NCBI RefSeq assembly: GCF_020283565.1
Contig: NC_060062.1
Span: 50,304,439 to 50,368,438 of the forward strand
Direction: 5' to 3'
Source: Trifolium pratense
Lineage: Eukaryota; Streptophyta; Magnoliopsida; Fabales; Fabaceae
Length of the DNA stretch: 64,000 bases
Each line of letters starts with the position of its first letter. Within the stretch, counting starts at the first letter, position 1. This document shows positions 21,001-32,401 of this stretch, one piece after another. The translations under genes were made by a program, and so were the position numbers. Under the pieces are notes generated by a model that worked only from the letters and a program-made list of their open reading frames with translations, was not told the origin of the DNA and did no database searches.

Positions 21001-22574
21001 AGCATTTAGAATTTAGAATATTATGGTATTAGCGAATTATTACATGCTAAAAAAATACTTGCAGTATGCATAGTTTCAGGCATTTAATCATGCAAATTAC
21101 AGGAGTCAGGAGACAAGCAAATAAATAAGTGGCTTTTGAGTCCTGACAAATCTATCTTCATGAATGTGTGTGCACAAAAAAGAGAAGAAAATTTCCACTA
21201 CAGCAAATCAGTAGCCTATCATGTTAAAAGAATCAAAAAAATAATTTAAGCAACCATTACGTACCTATTCAGGACAATTCTAAAAGAGAAATCGTATTTC
21301 AGTTGAAGTTTAGAAAGAAAACAATTACCAAAAACAGTTGGCTTTACCAAAAGAATCATATATATCAAATTTCCAACATATAGGCTCCAAAGTTCCCAAG
21401 AGAATAATCTGAATATGGGGAAGATATTCTTTCTTATGAACTTCACATGAGTGTATCATATACGCTACCAAACATATATTTAGTTTACTATACTCATAAA
21501 CCACAGAAGACAAAATAGTCAGTATTAAGTATCTGAAATAAAGAAGCATAAGCATCAGACTTTTAGATTAATAAATGGGTACAATTGAAATGAGAAAAAC
21601 ATCAAAAGTAATTTTTAGACAACATCCTGAACTATTGCAGGAAAACCATTTAAGCATTTATATTAGAGGTGGAATAGATTCTATATCTGACATCACCAAA
21701 ATAAGCAGTTATAACAAACATACCTCTATGCCTTCATGCAAAGAAGTAATGACCTGAAAGGTTTGATGCATAAAGGGAATTCAGATAACATAATCAGTAT
21801 GGGCTGAGAGGACCTTTCCTTAAACACTTGAGAAATCATTGCCTTAGTTCTTTTAAGTTAAATTTCACCAAAAGGTAACATGGACTGAAGCACTGTCCAT
21901 TCATTAAGCCAAAAAGGATTTTGTACGAGGCAATTAGGTATAAAACCATTCATATGTGTTTATCCAACAAATTAAACTATCGAGTTTTGAGATAGTTGGT
22001 TCACGACACATAGTTCCCTTAAAAAACACACTTGATACCGACAAATATCTTTAAAAAGTTTGAATTTCCTATCTAAATAAATGTTTTTAAGTAACACAGC
22101 TAATACCTTGTTCGATTTACTTAATTCACACTAAAATGCAAAGATTGTTGATAGTCAACACTCCCTCCGTCCAAGTTAGGTCAAGCTCGTTGTCATTTAT
22201 TTATTTGGCTAAAACTCTATCTAACATTCAGAAATATATTTCTAATCTGAAAGCATATATATCAAGAGAACATACCTGAAGAAATAGGCGATGAAGAAAA
22301 TCTTTTTCGGTGTTGTTAAAACTTGAAAATGCTTTAAAAAATTCCTTTAAAAATCAAAACAGAAACAAGCATCAAAACAAAATATAGCAACTTTGAAAAC
22401 TGAATCTAACTACATGTAGAGTTAAGAAGTTAGAATTGAATTTACCTCCTTTGAACATGAAGTTAGTAAAGAACGAAGAGCAAACTTAAAGGACTTGTTG
22501 AAAATGGAGAACCTATACCCAAATGCAGTGGAATTTGTTGCATTGGAAGAACCAATTACAGGATTTTTCTCCAT
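18067..22574 (-). CDS. NNF1: NNF1/PMF1-like kinetochore (MIS12 complex) subunit
   Basis: Eight coding exons on the minus strand: 22446-22574, 22276-22344, 21724-21753, 20952-20984, 19876-19946, 19352-19433, 18257-18349, 18067-18126. All junctions are GT-AG and phases close to 188 residues. The middle (LHRLFLQVITSLHEGIEEDF, then LDAVEEIVEEQDLDLLF) resembles Nnf1-domain proteins (PMF1), including the L-D-x-I-V-E-E pattern, and the C-terminal third is coiled coil (KKNEIQHLMHM, EEHNQRLRKQLELLKQ). NNF1 is a subunit of the MIS12 complex that links centromeric chromatin to the outer kinetochore. Family call is from remembered similarity; the exon structure is secure. Introns host a MITE (19651-19828) and a solo LTR (20165-20541). 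The 5' UTR runs towards about 22890. Confidence 0.75.
19651..19828. mobile_element. MITE in an NNF1 intron
   Basis: The ends ATGTTAACTTGTGCCCTAAGGGCACATGTTAA and its inverted copy (…TTAACATGTGCCCTTAAGGGCACAAGTTAACAT) each also form a local palindrome around GTGCCC…GGGCAC. It resembles the 27015-27189 element in design. No clear target duplication. Confidence 0.65.
20165..20541. mobile_element. Solo LTR in an NNF1 intron
   Basis: 377 bp beginning TGATAGGGACTTG and ending ACCCATCA, with a 5-bp target duplication AAGGG on both sides (20160-20164, 20542-20546). No internal retroelement sequence is attached, so this is the product of recombination between two LTRs. The TATATAATAGGAAGG near 20294 could be its TATA region. 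Confidence 0.75.
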
Positions 22575-23153
22575 TTCAAGTGAAAGAAACAATAATAATG
22601 TAGAAACCTGAAAGAGATAGCATAGTAAAATTCAGAAGATTTACCGTTGCAAAAACCTAATTGCAGAGTTAGAGATTTTAACACAATAATAATGATAATT
22701 GAACTCGATAGTAAAGCAAATCAGCGAACCACAATAACGAATTGTGAATGTGGCACGCAATTCTTGCAAATCGCGCTGGAATCGCATTATCGAAAAAAGG
22801 AAAAAGGAAAACTGGATTACCTGACTGTTATAGCTGCCGGCGACCAACTCCGTCTGTATTTTCCGGCGAGATTTTTGCTTTTCCCGGCAAGTTGAGTTCA
22901 GTGCGATTCAAAATGTGCAAAGCGGCAACGTTTTTATTTTTTAAAAATGGGTAGTTCTTCAAAAGGAGATGAATTGGGCTCTAGATAACAAACCTTCTCT
23001 TCTAATTTTAATTTCTTTTTAAATAAATAATAAACTTGATTTTGGTTCTTTTATTTTCGTCTAATTTTAAAAATATAGTTAAAAGAAAATAAAAGAACCA
23101 AAATCAAGTTACTATTTTTTTAAATAGAAAAATAATATAGCAAGAATGTTATA
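22575..23153. other. 5' UTR/promoter of the NNF1-like gene and spacer
   Basis: The first 300 bases likely carry the minus-strand leader and promoter. Around 23030-23110 there is an inverted pair AACTTGATTTTGGTTCTTTTATTTTC / GAAAATAAAAGAACCAAAATCAAGTT, a small hairpin element. Plus-strand ORFs here are shadows. Confidence 0.4.
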
Positions 23154-23553
23154 GTGTCGGTAGACAATTACTTCGATTTACCTCTTGTTTTTTTTTTTGC
23201 AGTTTTTGGTCATAATCCTAACAGATGGATAATTTGGCACCCTATGTGTGAGGATGACTATATTTTGAATGTAGATGAAAATTGTTTGGATGTATCAATT
23301 AGAATTGGGTTTGGTGGCATTTTCCAGCGAGGAGATGGTAGAGACATGCGAGAATTTTGTACTATTCAGATTCTCAAATTATTATCAACCTTATTTTGTA
23401 GGACTATAATACATTTCACTCTTACTTAACTATTATTGCAAATATTCCGAGGATATGATCAAGATGAATTGGGAGATCACTCTCGCTCATTATCTTAGGG
23501 AAAGAAATTTTAGATTAAATTTTCTTGTTAAATTTGAATCGGCAAAACGATGA
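23154..23553 (+). pseudogene. LINE-type RNase H domain fragment
   Basis: The frame includes NRWIIWHPMCEDDYILNVDE, CLDVSIRIGFGGIFQRGDG and, after a break, WEITLAHYLRERNFRLNFL. These match the start (D-x-N-V-D-x-S-x-x, GFGGI) and end (LRE-N-x-x-A-D-x-L) of the RNase H domain of plant LINE-like retroelements. The middle of the domain is missing and stop codons interrupt, so it is a decayed fragment. Confidence 0.6.
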
Positions 23554-24134
23554 TAAATTTGTTAGTTGAAAGTCTCCTCCTAAACACGAGATGAGTTCTC
23601 GTTACTGATACACTAAGGGGTGCTTCACGCTAGAGTCTATTTTTTTTTTTTTTTAGCTGGTAAATATTTGTTTTTTGAAAAAGGATCCGACTATTTTTGT
23701 TAAAATAAATAAATTGGCAGCTTCTAAAAAATAAATCAATTACAAAAAGAAAAGTGTGAGAAGTGATACTTTGTTCTTAATATTAATTTTTTGACAAAAT
23801 AATTTAATATTAAAAAGATGGTCTCCACTTTAAGATAGAAAATAAAATACTCATCTTATAAAAGACAAGGGATACAATAAACAAGTAACCACCGATATAT
23901 TTGTCTGGTACAATAACATGATGATTTTTTTGGTAACATTAAAATAACATCATGATGAATTCATAGTTCATACTTCAAAGGGTAAACATTTTAGGCTCAT
24001 GAGAAGTAGATTGCTGGCTCCTACAAATAGTTCTTAAAATGGAGCTGTTAATGTTCTATACAGATTTCCATTCCTCTGCTGCTTGGCTTCGGCACACAAC
24101 TACAAACAACACAGTTAATAAATTAAAAATATAA
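23554..24134. other. Intergenic, no gene recognised
   Basis: AT-rich with a T-run at 23641-23654. Ends next to the AAACATTAA target duplication (24135-24143). Confidence 0.4.
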
Positions 24135-24143
24135 AAACATTAA

Positions 24144-25585
24144 GGGTAAATGATCGTTTACCCCCCTGCAAAATAAGGGAATTTTCGTTTTCCCCCCTAT
24201 TCAGATTTTTTTTCTGTTTACCCCCTTGCAAAAAATAGATTCTGTCATTTACCCCCCTAAGTGTACAGCAGGACATCTGACTGTGCAAATTTGCTGACAT
24301 AGCTTGTACACATGGAAAAAATTCATTTTATATTTATTTTTAAAATTCCATGTCATTTATTAATTTTTTTTTGTACATGTCATTTATTAATTATTTTTAT
24401 AAAATAATTAAGGCTAAATTATATATTTGGTCTTAATTTATTTATTGGTTTCATTTTATTCCATTAACTATTTATTCTTACACTTAAGTCCCTTAACTTA
24501 TCCCCGTCTGTCAAATAAATCATTTTCCATTATATTTTGACAAAACCGTTAATCTTCATCGCTATTATTCATCACATTCAACACCAAACCCATAAACTTA
24601 TACAAATTCATCACATTTACAAAAAAAAAAAAAAAAAAAAAAACCAAAAATTTTAAAACTTCAAACTTCAATGTTTATTCTTTCACCTAATTCAAACCCA
24701 TAAAATCATCGTAACTGCTGGATTTCATAGATTCTCTCAATTTTTCTACAAATTTAAACCCTTGAAATCATTCCTAAAAATTCACAGCCATTAGGTTTTA
24801 TATACTCCCCCAAATTCCCCAATTTATTTTTTCTACCCTAAACCCAGAAAATTATCCCAAATTTCCCCATCACCATAATCGATTCAGAATTCTAATCGCA
24901 AGAAAATTACCCCAAATTCCTCCATCACATGATTGATTAAGATTCTTTACGTGAAAGAGAAATGGGTTAAAAAAAATGGAAGTTGTGAAGAGAAAGAAGA
25001 TGGGGTTGGAATGGTTAACTAGGAAGCTTCCGAACAATCACTTAGGTAGACTAGAAGAAGGAGAAAAGAAAAAGATGAACTTGTTAGAAGAAAGAGAGGA
25101 ACAGGGAACAAAGTCACCGGCCACATCTAGTTTTTAATTTTTTATTCTGGATTTTTTGGTTTTTTTTTGTATGATAGATGTGATGAATTTGTATGAGTTT
25201 CTGGGTTTAGTGTTTGAATGTGATGAATACAGTGATGAGTTTTGTCAAAATTTTAACGGAAAATAATTTAATTGACGGACGGAGATAAGTTAAGCGACCA
25301 AAATAAAATTAATAAATAAGTTAAGACCAAATATATAATTTAGCTTTAATTATTTTATAAATTTTTTTAATAGATGATGTGGAATTTTAAAAATAAATAT
25401 AAATGATTTTTTTTCCACATATACAAGTCACGTCAGCAGATTTACACAGTCAGATGTCCTGCTGTACACCTAGGGGGGTAAATGAGGAAATCTATTTTTT
25501 GCAAGGGGGTAAACAGAAAAAAAATCTGAACAGGGGTGTAAACGAAAATTTCCTTATTTTGCAGGGGGTAAATGATCATTTACTG
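24144..25585. mobile_element. Mutator-like foldback element with long inverted arms
   Basis: Ends GGGTAAATGATCGTTTACCCCCC / GGGGGTAAATGATCATTTACTG are inverted, and the flanks carry a perfect 9-bp duplication AAACATTAA (24135-24143, 25586-25594). Inside is a second inverted pair, GGCTAAATTATATATTTGGTC (about 24411) and GACCAAATATATAATTTAGC (about 25325), so the palindrome extends about 500 bp from each end. Around 24617-24640 is an A-run. No transposase. It shares C-rich end design with the 430-1499 element but is clearly divergent. Confidence 0.82.
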
Positions 25586-25594
25586 AAACATTAA

Positions 25595-25920
25595 AATGGA
25601 AAGAAAAAAATTGACCAAGAGATTTTTTTATTTTTTGGTTCTAAGAAAAAAAAAATATTGTACGACAAAATAATAAATATTTTTGATAAAAAATTATTTT
25701 TTAAGCTAGTTGATAATAATAATAATCTATAACATGACTAACTAAGTAATTAAGGTTAAGTAAAAAAAAACTAAGTAATTAAGGTGACACTTAAATACAA
25801 TTATTGCATGTATGATACTTTTTTTTCTTTCACCACCAGTTTAATCTGGTTCGGTGGTCAGTTTTAACTAAAATTAATTCGATTAAAATCAATTTTTTTT
25901 CATCATAAAACAAAACACAA
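25595..25920. other. Short spacer, 3' flank of the bZIP gene
   Basis: AT-rich; a repeated ACTAAGTAATTAAGGT word near 25739 and 25769. Probably includes the 3' UTR of the minus-strand bZIP. Confidence 0.4.
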
Positions 25921-26592
25921 TTAAAGAAAGTGAATAAAACAAACATGGTTTTGTCTTTTGAGTCTGGCATTCTCTTCTTCCAAGCTCTTCACTTTTTTCT
26001 TCAACTCAAATATATAAGCCTACACGAAATTAAAAAAAAAAAAAAATCATAAATATTAAACAGAGAAAAGAAACAACAACTATATGCAGAGTATGGTACT
26101 GAATATAAAAAAATAACAAATATAAATAAAAATATTGGAAGCAATGCTTTCCTGCTTTCTTGCTCTTGATCGTGTAGCAGATTCTCTATTCTTCATTATT
26201 CTGTTATTTCTTCTTTCTATTGTGTTGCTCAATATATCTTCAACATTTGAGAGCGTACTAGTGTGGTGGTGGCTCTGCTCTAATTGCAAGTTCTTGTGTT
26301 CAAGAGGGTCGAAATAAAACTCAGGTAGAGAGTTAAGGTTGATGGAGGAATGAAGAGAAGTTGGTGTCTTTAAGGAGGGAGAAGAAACTGGTGTGTTCAT
26401 ATTGTTGTTTAAGGAAGGGAGGTTGATGTCTTTCCAAACATCTTCCATGGTTTTTTGTTGATGTTTTTTGGGGTTTGGTGGTGGTGTGTTAAGGAAGGGG
26501 TTGAAGATGAAAGTGTTGTTAGTGAGGAACCTTGTTGTAGAGATTCTTGTAATTGCAGAGGTTGATGGGGACAATATTTGCTTTCCAGGCAA
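25921..26592 (-). CDS. FD: FD-like bZIP transcription factor, probably defective
   Basis: Exon 1 is 26152-26592 and exon 2 is 25921-26019. FD proteins bind DNA and the florigen FT at the shoot apex to trigger flowering genes. Exon 1 has the FD-type N-terminal motif MEDVWKDINLPSL and the bZIP basic region NRIMKNRESATRSRARKQ. Exon 2 has the zipper AYIFELKKKVKSLEEENARL. Oddities: the intron (26020-26151) should start GT after the CAG codon but reads GAAAGC, and no other GT rejoins the zipper in frame, so normal splicing would fail. Read-through stops after 23 more residues (170-residue product with basic region but no zipper). The second exon also ends early (HVCFIHFL) without the C-terminal SAP/TAP 14-3-3-binding motif RxxS/TAPF seen in FD. 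Either a pseudogene or a truncated regulator using non-canonical splicing. Confidence 0.75.
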
Positions 26593-27005
26593 AAATGTTA
26601 CTAGAATAGAGACATGTCAGATTTGAACTCTTATTTTGGTTAGAACGAGAGTACTTGAATTCCCTTGGATTCTCATTCCCTATGGAAGGAATTTCACCAA
26701 CAAATTTCACGATGTGGTAAATGCCCACCGTTGATTTGAGATCAGATAGTTTAAATTAGTTTATAATTAAAGTAAAAAAATGCCAAGAACAAATTGGTTC
26801 AAGACTCGGTGATAAGAGTCTCGTTCCTCTTAAGTATATGATTAGAAGTTTGATTCCTAGCTTGGTTGGAAGGGAATAACTCAAGGCAACCTTTAACTTG
26901 AATTGTTTCTTCAATAGTTTAAAACCAATGTTAAATTAACATTTATTTAAGTTTTGATTTAGTTAATAGAATAAGAATTATGTTCTAGAAAATTCAATAA
27001 GATTA
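26593..27005. other. Upstream region of the FD-like gene
   Basis: Likely promoter and leader on the minus strand. A GTTCAAGACTCGGTGATAAGAGTCTCGTTCC segment near 26799 may be a repeat. No TATA box I would insist on. Confidence 0.4.
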
Positions 27006-27014
27006 ATTACTAAA

Positions 27015-27189
27015 GGAAAATGCTAAATAGTGCCCCCGGGGCACTGTTTAAGGAAGCAAATATAGTAATATGACATTGAACTTTGTGCAGTCAACGCCTC
27101 GAAAGTCTAAAAAGTATTATTTTCAATTTAAAAATTTCCTTTTTTGGTTTCCTTAACCAGTGCCCCGGAGGCACCGGTTAGCATAACCC
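27015..27189. mobile_element. Mutator-type MITE (175 bp)
   Basis: Inverted ends GGAAAATGCTAAATAGTGCCCCCGGGGCACTG / CAGTGCCCCGGAGGCACCGGTTAGCATAACCC with a perfect 9-bp duplication ATTACTAAA (27006-27014, 27190-27198). Each arm has a GTGCCCC-GGGGCAC palindrome. Confidence 0.8.
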
Positions 27190-27198
27190 ATTACTAAA

Positions 27199-27834
27199 CA
27201 TTGACCTTTTTTTATCTAGTCTAATACTCTAATGACCAGAATTTTACACTTAAAATTAAATAAATAAATAAATAAAAAATCTCAAGTTTATACTCCGGCC
27301 AAACACACCACACCATTTTAAAAGTAATCACCAAAAATTACTAAACATAGTTTTAAAAGTACTTTCACTTGCATAAAGTTCCGATGCGAGTTTTCAAGAA
27401 ACTAAGTACTTTCACTTGCATGAAGTTAACGGAGAAGAACCAAAAATACATCGATGAGAGTTAACCATAAATGAGAATCAAGTGAACAATTTGATGCAAA
27501 AAGTAATAGCATGCTCCATTATGAAGCACAAATAATTGATCATACCACTAACAAAAAAGAATGGATTAAACTAATTACATCAACAATAAAATAGGCGAAG
27601 GAGTATGAATTATGAAATAATAAAAGACCAGTTAGAATAGAGCAGTACAAGTCTAAAATTGGCAAAATAACAACCTTATACAGCAGTAATCTGGATAGTG
27701 CAAGTTTAAATAGGCTCACATCAGACATGAGCAAACTTATGCCTAAGTTAGAATAGAGAAAATAAATAAATAACAAAACAAAAAAGCAAAAAATAAAGAA
27801 CATAAAAGTATAAATATAAGTTATTCAAAATATG
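27199..27834. other. Intergenic AT-rich DNA
   Basis: No gene. A repeated GAAGTACTTTCACTTGCAT(G/A)AAGTT word occurs near 27358 and 27404. Confidence 0.4.
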
Positions 27835-29131
27835 ATGTGATCATATTGTACAAAGCAGTTGCAGGACAAGCTCTGTCAGCAGAAATTCCATTCCATTTTT
27901 CTCCTTCATTCAGTGAACCAGTAGCTATATCAAACTCATTCATATCAGACCCATAATAATAATCTCACACATAATGCTCCAAAGTTGGTGAGAAGATACC
28001 CCAAAGATTATAAAAAGCAGCTGAGGGGAATTCAGGGGAAAGCAAAACAAAGAAAAGGGTGGGATTAAAGCAAACGACCCTCCCACAATCAGGGAAGGAA
28101 CATTGTATCCATTACAAGCAGAAGTAATAACCAGTTATGCTACTAGCTCCATGACAGAGATAATGTAAATGTGCATTTTCTGTGAGCCTGTTTTAACTCA
28201 TTTGTCTTTGTCTGTTATGTATAAAATGACAAAAATGCACTTTTCATCCTCTATTTTTGCTGATTCAAGATTTTAGTTCCCCAATTTCTAAATCCGGAAA
28301 ATAGTCCCTCCATTTTTAACATCTCTGAAATATTTCGACCATTTAATTTTGGACTTATTTTTATTGATGTATCACATTGAATAATAAGCTGACAAGTCAC
28401 CAGATGATGTGATAATGTTTTTGTTTTTGGAAAATCTAAAATGTAGACCCTTGACTTTTAAAATTTCAAAATTTTTCACCATTGAATTTTCAACTTATTT
28501 TTATTGATGTTTCATGTTGAATAATAGGCTAACAAGTCACTAAATGATGTGACAATGCATATTTTTTAGAATTTTTCTTCTTCTTTCTATAAGCTAAAAG
28601 TAGATTAAAAATAAAAAGGAAAAAGCAAAAATCTGGAAGACATAGACCTACCTCATGAAAAAGGAAAATAAAAAGGAAAAGGGATGATTTTTACAAGGTT
28701 TTACATTTTTTTTTTTCATTTTTAAAAATAATCTTAATGATATGGAAAAGAAAATAAGATGATTAACCACATATGCATTGTCACACCACCCTATAACTTG
28801 CCAACTCATTTATCAACTTGACACATCAAGAAAAATAAGCCCCAAATTCAATGATGGTGAATTTTTTTGAAATTTTAAAAACTGGGTGACTATATTATCG
28901 AATTAAAAATGGGGGAGTAAAATTGTGAATCAGTAAAAGTGAAAACCAAGATTGCATTTAAGTCAAAATATTTTCTCTCCATTTCTCAATCACATTATAC
29001 TATATACCTTGAGAATTCATGCCCCACTTTGTTGTATGAAGAAATTCAGAACATGTTAGATCCCGCTTCCAGCCTCTCTCCAAAGAATATTCTCCACCAA
29101 AATTGTTTTAAGGAACATCTCCGCTGCATGT
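27835..29131 (-). other. Probable 3' UTR of the LARP1-like gene, interrupted by a repeat
   Basis: On the minus strand, sequence after the LARP stop leads to a GC-richer block (about 28140-27840) that reads like a plant 3' UTR and ends with a TTGTACAATATG near-upstream element. Between them lies a 0.7 kb inverted-repeat element (28215-28945). An intron in the UTR is possible; I cannot fix its ends. Confidence 0.4.
28215..28945. mobile_element. Inverted-repeat (MULE-like) element in the LARP 3' region
   Basis: The left end has TTTTTGCTGATTCAAGATTTTAGTTCCCCAATTTCTAAATCC, and the right end has the degenerate complement (TTAAAAATGGGGGAGTAAAATTGTGAATCAG). Inside, an about 80-bp unit (TTATTTTTATTGATGTxTCA … GATGTGAxAATG) is directly repeated at about 28340-28420 and 28480-28560. 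No coding capacity; target duplication not found. Confidence 0.5.
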
Positions 29132-31997
29132 CTAACTTTTTGCAGATGCAGAGTGATCTTGATTTTCATTTCGTTGAATGCCACCATGAACAGTACTACC
29201 CTCAGAAGTGGAAATCAGATATTGTCTATTCGAACTTTGTGAAACATCTAGTCCTCCAGTTGTGTTGCTTTTATTTGTTTCCAGAGAAATGCTTTGGATG
29301 TTTTCGGCTAGTTGTCCAACAGTTAGAGAACCTGTAACATTAGGGATCTGTGTAGAAGGTGTGATCCAATTCATCCATTCATTCCGCCTCCTTATTTTGC
29401 CACCCTATAAATAAAGAGGAACAAATTGAAAACAAAAGAAATTGAAAAGGTTAATACACCTCACAAACAAAGTACCAGATAAAATGTCTGCGATTTCAAA
29501 TTCTTAAAACTAGGAAAATACCTGCACTTCAACAACATTTGAAGTTTGAACAGCATCTAATACAATCTGAATATTGTCCGTCAAAAACTTTACCTGATAG
29601 ACAAAAAAAAACACATTCATTATCTAGTGAACAATGCTAATACCCACATTATTACTGATATTATCATTAACATCACCATCATCTATATTCCAAAGATCGT
29701 CAATTTAAAAATCCAGGAGAAGAGTCAAATCAAGTGAAAATGAAAAGGATCAAACTAAAGCTTTATTTAAATAAAGTTTTGATTTTTGCAAATGTGGTGT
29801 GTGTGTGTATTTTCTCATTAGAATCCTGCATCCACTCATATTTTCTGATTTTAGGGAAGAGTGACATAAAAAAGGAACTACATAGAAGGCCAGCACAAAC
29901 AAGCAATTTCAACCCAAGCTTTTCAGTATAAGCCAGCTAGAAATAATTTTGTATCATCATTATTAAACTAAAATTTAAAAGAAAAAGAGGAACCTGCAAA
30001 AAAACTCATATGAAAATATGAAAATAATATTACTACATATTGAATCAATCATTACCGAATAAACTTAATGAAAATGTATCTAAAGAATATAACAAGAAGC
30101 TTCCAGTAAAAGATAGAAGATACCGATCAGATATAAATTAATGCTTCAACAGTAGATTGATTATGTAAAGTTTTTAAAAATATTGCTCTACATAATCAAT
30201 GAGTTATAAACAAAACAATGACCCATCTCAAAGAAAATATCAGTTAACCCAAAGGAACTTACTTTTTTGAAACCTGCTATTAAACTTAAAGGAACCCAGC
30301 CCTGATCATCCATCTGACTTTTCAAATATGTATCGTTATTTAAATTCTCATTACTGCAAAAAAGACAAGTGGTGGTAAAAGCTCAGCTTTGTAAAAACAA
30401 TTAAAAATCAAAAAACAATAAAACAAAAATAGCAGCAGACCAATGTACAAACATTACCTGAAATAGTAGTTGATCTGGTTGACAATCTTAGTATGCAACT
30501 CAGTAATCGGAGGTTGAATAAATATTGCATTAGGTGGTATCGGTGGCGGCACATACGGAACACCACGAAGTGGCTCCATGGGCGGAGGTGGACCATATAC
30601 CATTGGAGGTGGTATTGGTGGTTCTGTAAATGCAATTAATGTGCATAATCATCAGAGCATGTACATAAAGTATAAACTATAAAATACCATCTTAGTGTTA
30701 ACACAGCATACCAGGGTATGCATAAGAGCCCCCAAAAGGCGGAATTGGTGATGGTGGTGGTGAATAGTAATAGTATTGAGCATGAATAGCAGGCATTGGA
30801 GGCCTAGGAAACTGTTGAACAAATCTTGGAGACCTATAATGGTCTCTACCATTAAAATTTCTCTGGTGGGCATTCAAGTCCTGATTTCTGCGGTCCTGAT
30901 CACGCCTGTTCCCATAGTTATTATGGTGAGAACCATCTCCGCGTGGATGTGGACCACCATTCCGATTCCTGAATGAATTCCGGTGTTGCGGTTGATAATT
31001 AGGCACAAATCCAGCTCTCGGTGGATGGTCCTCTGGAGCAGAGGTTTGGTTGTGGGACCCTGGTGGGACAGCAACAGAACCTAGAGGCCCAGACATTTGC
31101 GGCAAGTGGTATCCATTGGAAGACACATTCGAATTTGAACGCCTATAAGGTCTTTGGTGAGTCGGCCCCGGCACCGCATTGTTGACACTGGCAGTATCGT
31201 TAACTTGTGTCTGAGGAGTAGGAAGCATGCTTCCAGTACCCTAAAATCATCACTCAAAACAATGTCATCAATTTCTATCTCCACAAACAAACCAAAAACA
31301 GAAAACATAAATAGCATGAAAGTAAAAATAAAAAAATCAAACACATTTTGCAATTAACACTAAATAAGTAATAAACTTGATCTTCTAATAACAATCCCCA
31401 CTAATTCAGTTATATGCAAATAATATAGAAAAAACAAAAACAAAAACAAAACCAATTTAGTAACACAGCAACTACAACAAACCCTAACATGATAAATAAA
31501 ATAATTACTAAAATTAAATATATACTGAAAAAACTAGCAATGTAAATTGTAAACTTTATTTATTTTTATTTAATTTATTTTTACGTAATAAATAAGAAAC
31601 TAAAACGTGAGCAAAAAAATACCTGCAATTGAGTCGATGTCGATGCATCCAAAGAAGTTTGTACCAATTCAAGAGGCGGCGGCGGTGGTGATCTGGCCGG
31701 AGCCTTAGCGGATTCAGATAAAGCAGGCCATGATTCAGCACCCATGACGGAAGCAGCAGCAGCATTGGAGGGTTTACTCCAAACCTGTCTCTTACCAATA
31801 TCGGCATTGTTTCCACCGGAGATGTTGTCGAGGTCTTCTTCCACCGACAAAGAACCGATGGCAGAAGTGTTGACCGAAGTGACGACCGGAGTGTCGATGA
31901 CGGCTACGGCGGAAGGAGGTGGTGTGGTGGAGGCGACAATCTGGCTCCACGGAGGGGAAAAAGGTGCGGCGGCGGAGTGATTGGAAGAAGAAGCCAT
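29132..31997 (-). CDS. LARP1C: La-related protein 1b/1c (LARP1 family, La-motif RNA-binding)
   Basis: Six coding exons: 31623-31997, 30712-31240, 30458-30623, 30263-30353, 29522-29593, 29132-29404; 501 residues, all phases close. LARP1 proteins bind mRNA and affect its stability or translation; Arabidopsis LARP1b/c have been linked to leaf senescence. The N-terminus (1-125) is Ser/Ala/Pro-rich. Residues about 126-300 are disordered and Arg/Asn/Gly-rich (RNRNGG, NNYGNRRDQDRRNQ). A Pro-rich stretch precedes the La motif, about residues 341-425 (INYYFSNENLNNDTYLKSQM, DDQGWVPLSLIAGFKKVKFL). The C-terminus lacks a DM15 repeat region, as in LARP1b/c rather than LARP1a. The stop at 29132 is taken because no donor continues the frame convincingly. 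Symbol is by family and by position next to the FD-like gene. Confidence 0.9.
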
Positions 31998-32401
31998 TGG
32001 ATTGAGAATCGGAGAAGTGTTTTGCTTAGGAAATGAAAACCTGAATCAGAGTGAAATTAGGATTGAGGGTTTGGTTTCGTTTTGATCTCTGTAACAAAAA
32101 ATGTGATTTCGGAGTGAATTAAGGAATTTATATGCCGCGTATACAAGGGTTAGGTATTTTATTCCATGTCTATTACACTTTTATTTTATCTTTTTTTATT
32201 TTTTCCATCTATAACTTTTTTTTCTTTTTCTTTTGACAAAATCTATTTTTTTTAAGAGGGATCTTTTATACTCGTTCTATTTTTTTCATCGAAGAGATCT
32301 TTTATATTCGTGTTTTATGACTTCATAAAACTTTTCGATAATGTTAATGGAAAGTATTTTAAATTCTGCCTCCACGATTTTGGTTTCCTAAAACTACAAT
32401 T
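31998..32401. other. LARP1 leader/promoter and spacer
   Basis: Minus-strand 5' UTR and promoter. Forward GAATTTATATGCCGCGTATAC near 32125 gives a minus-strand ATATAAATTC, a candidate TATA box about 130 bases upstream of the ATG. T-rich sequence beyond. Confidence 0.4.

Noticed and set aside
22641..22954. Overlapping short ORFs near the NNF1 leader
   Set aside because: They lie in the leader/promoter region and encode no recognisable sequence.
28939..29337. 132-codon plus-strand ORF
   Set aside because: Antisense to the last LARP1 exon, which has splice-consistent homologous coding on the minus strand.
30776..31357. Several ORFs on both strands
   Set aside because: Shadows of the LARP1 Arg/Asn-rich exon.
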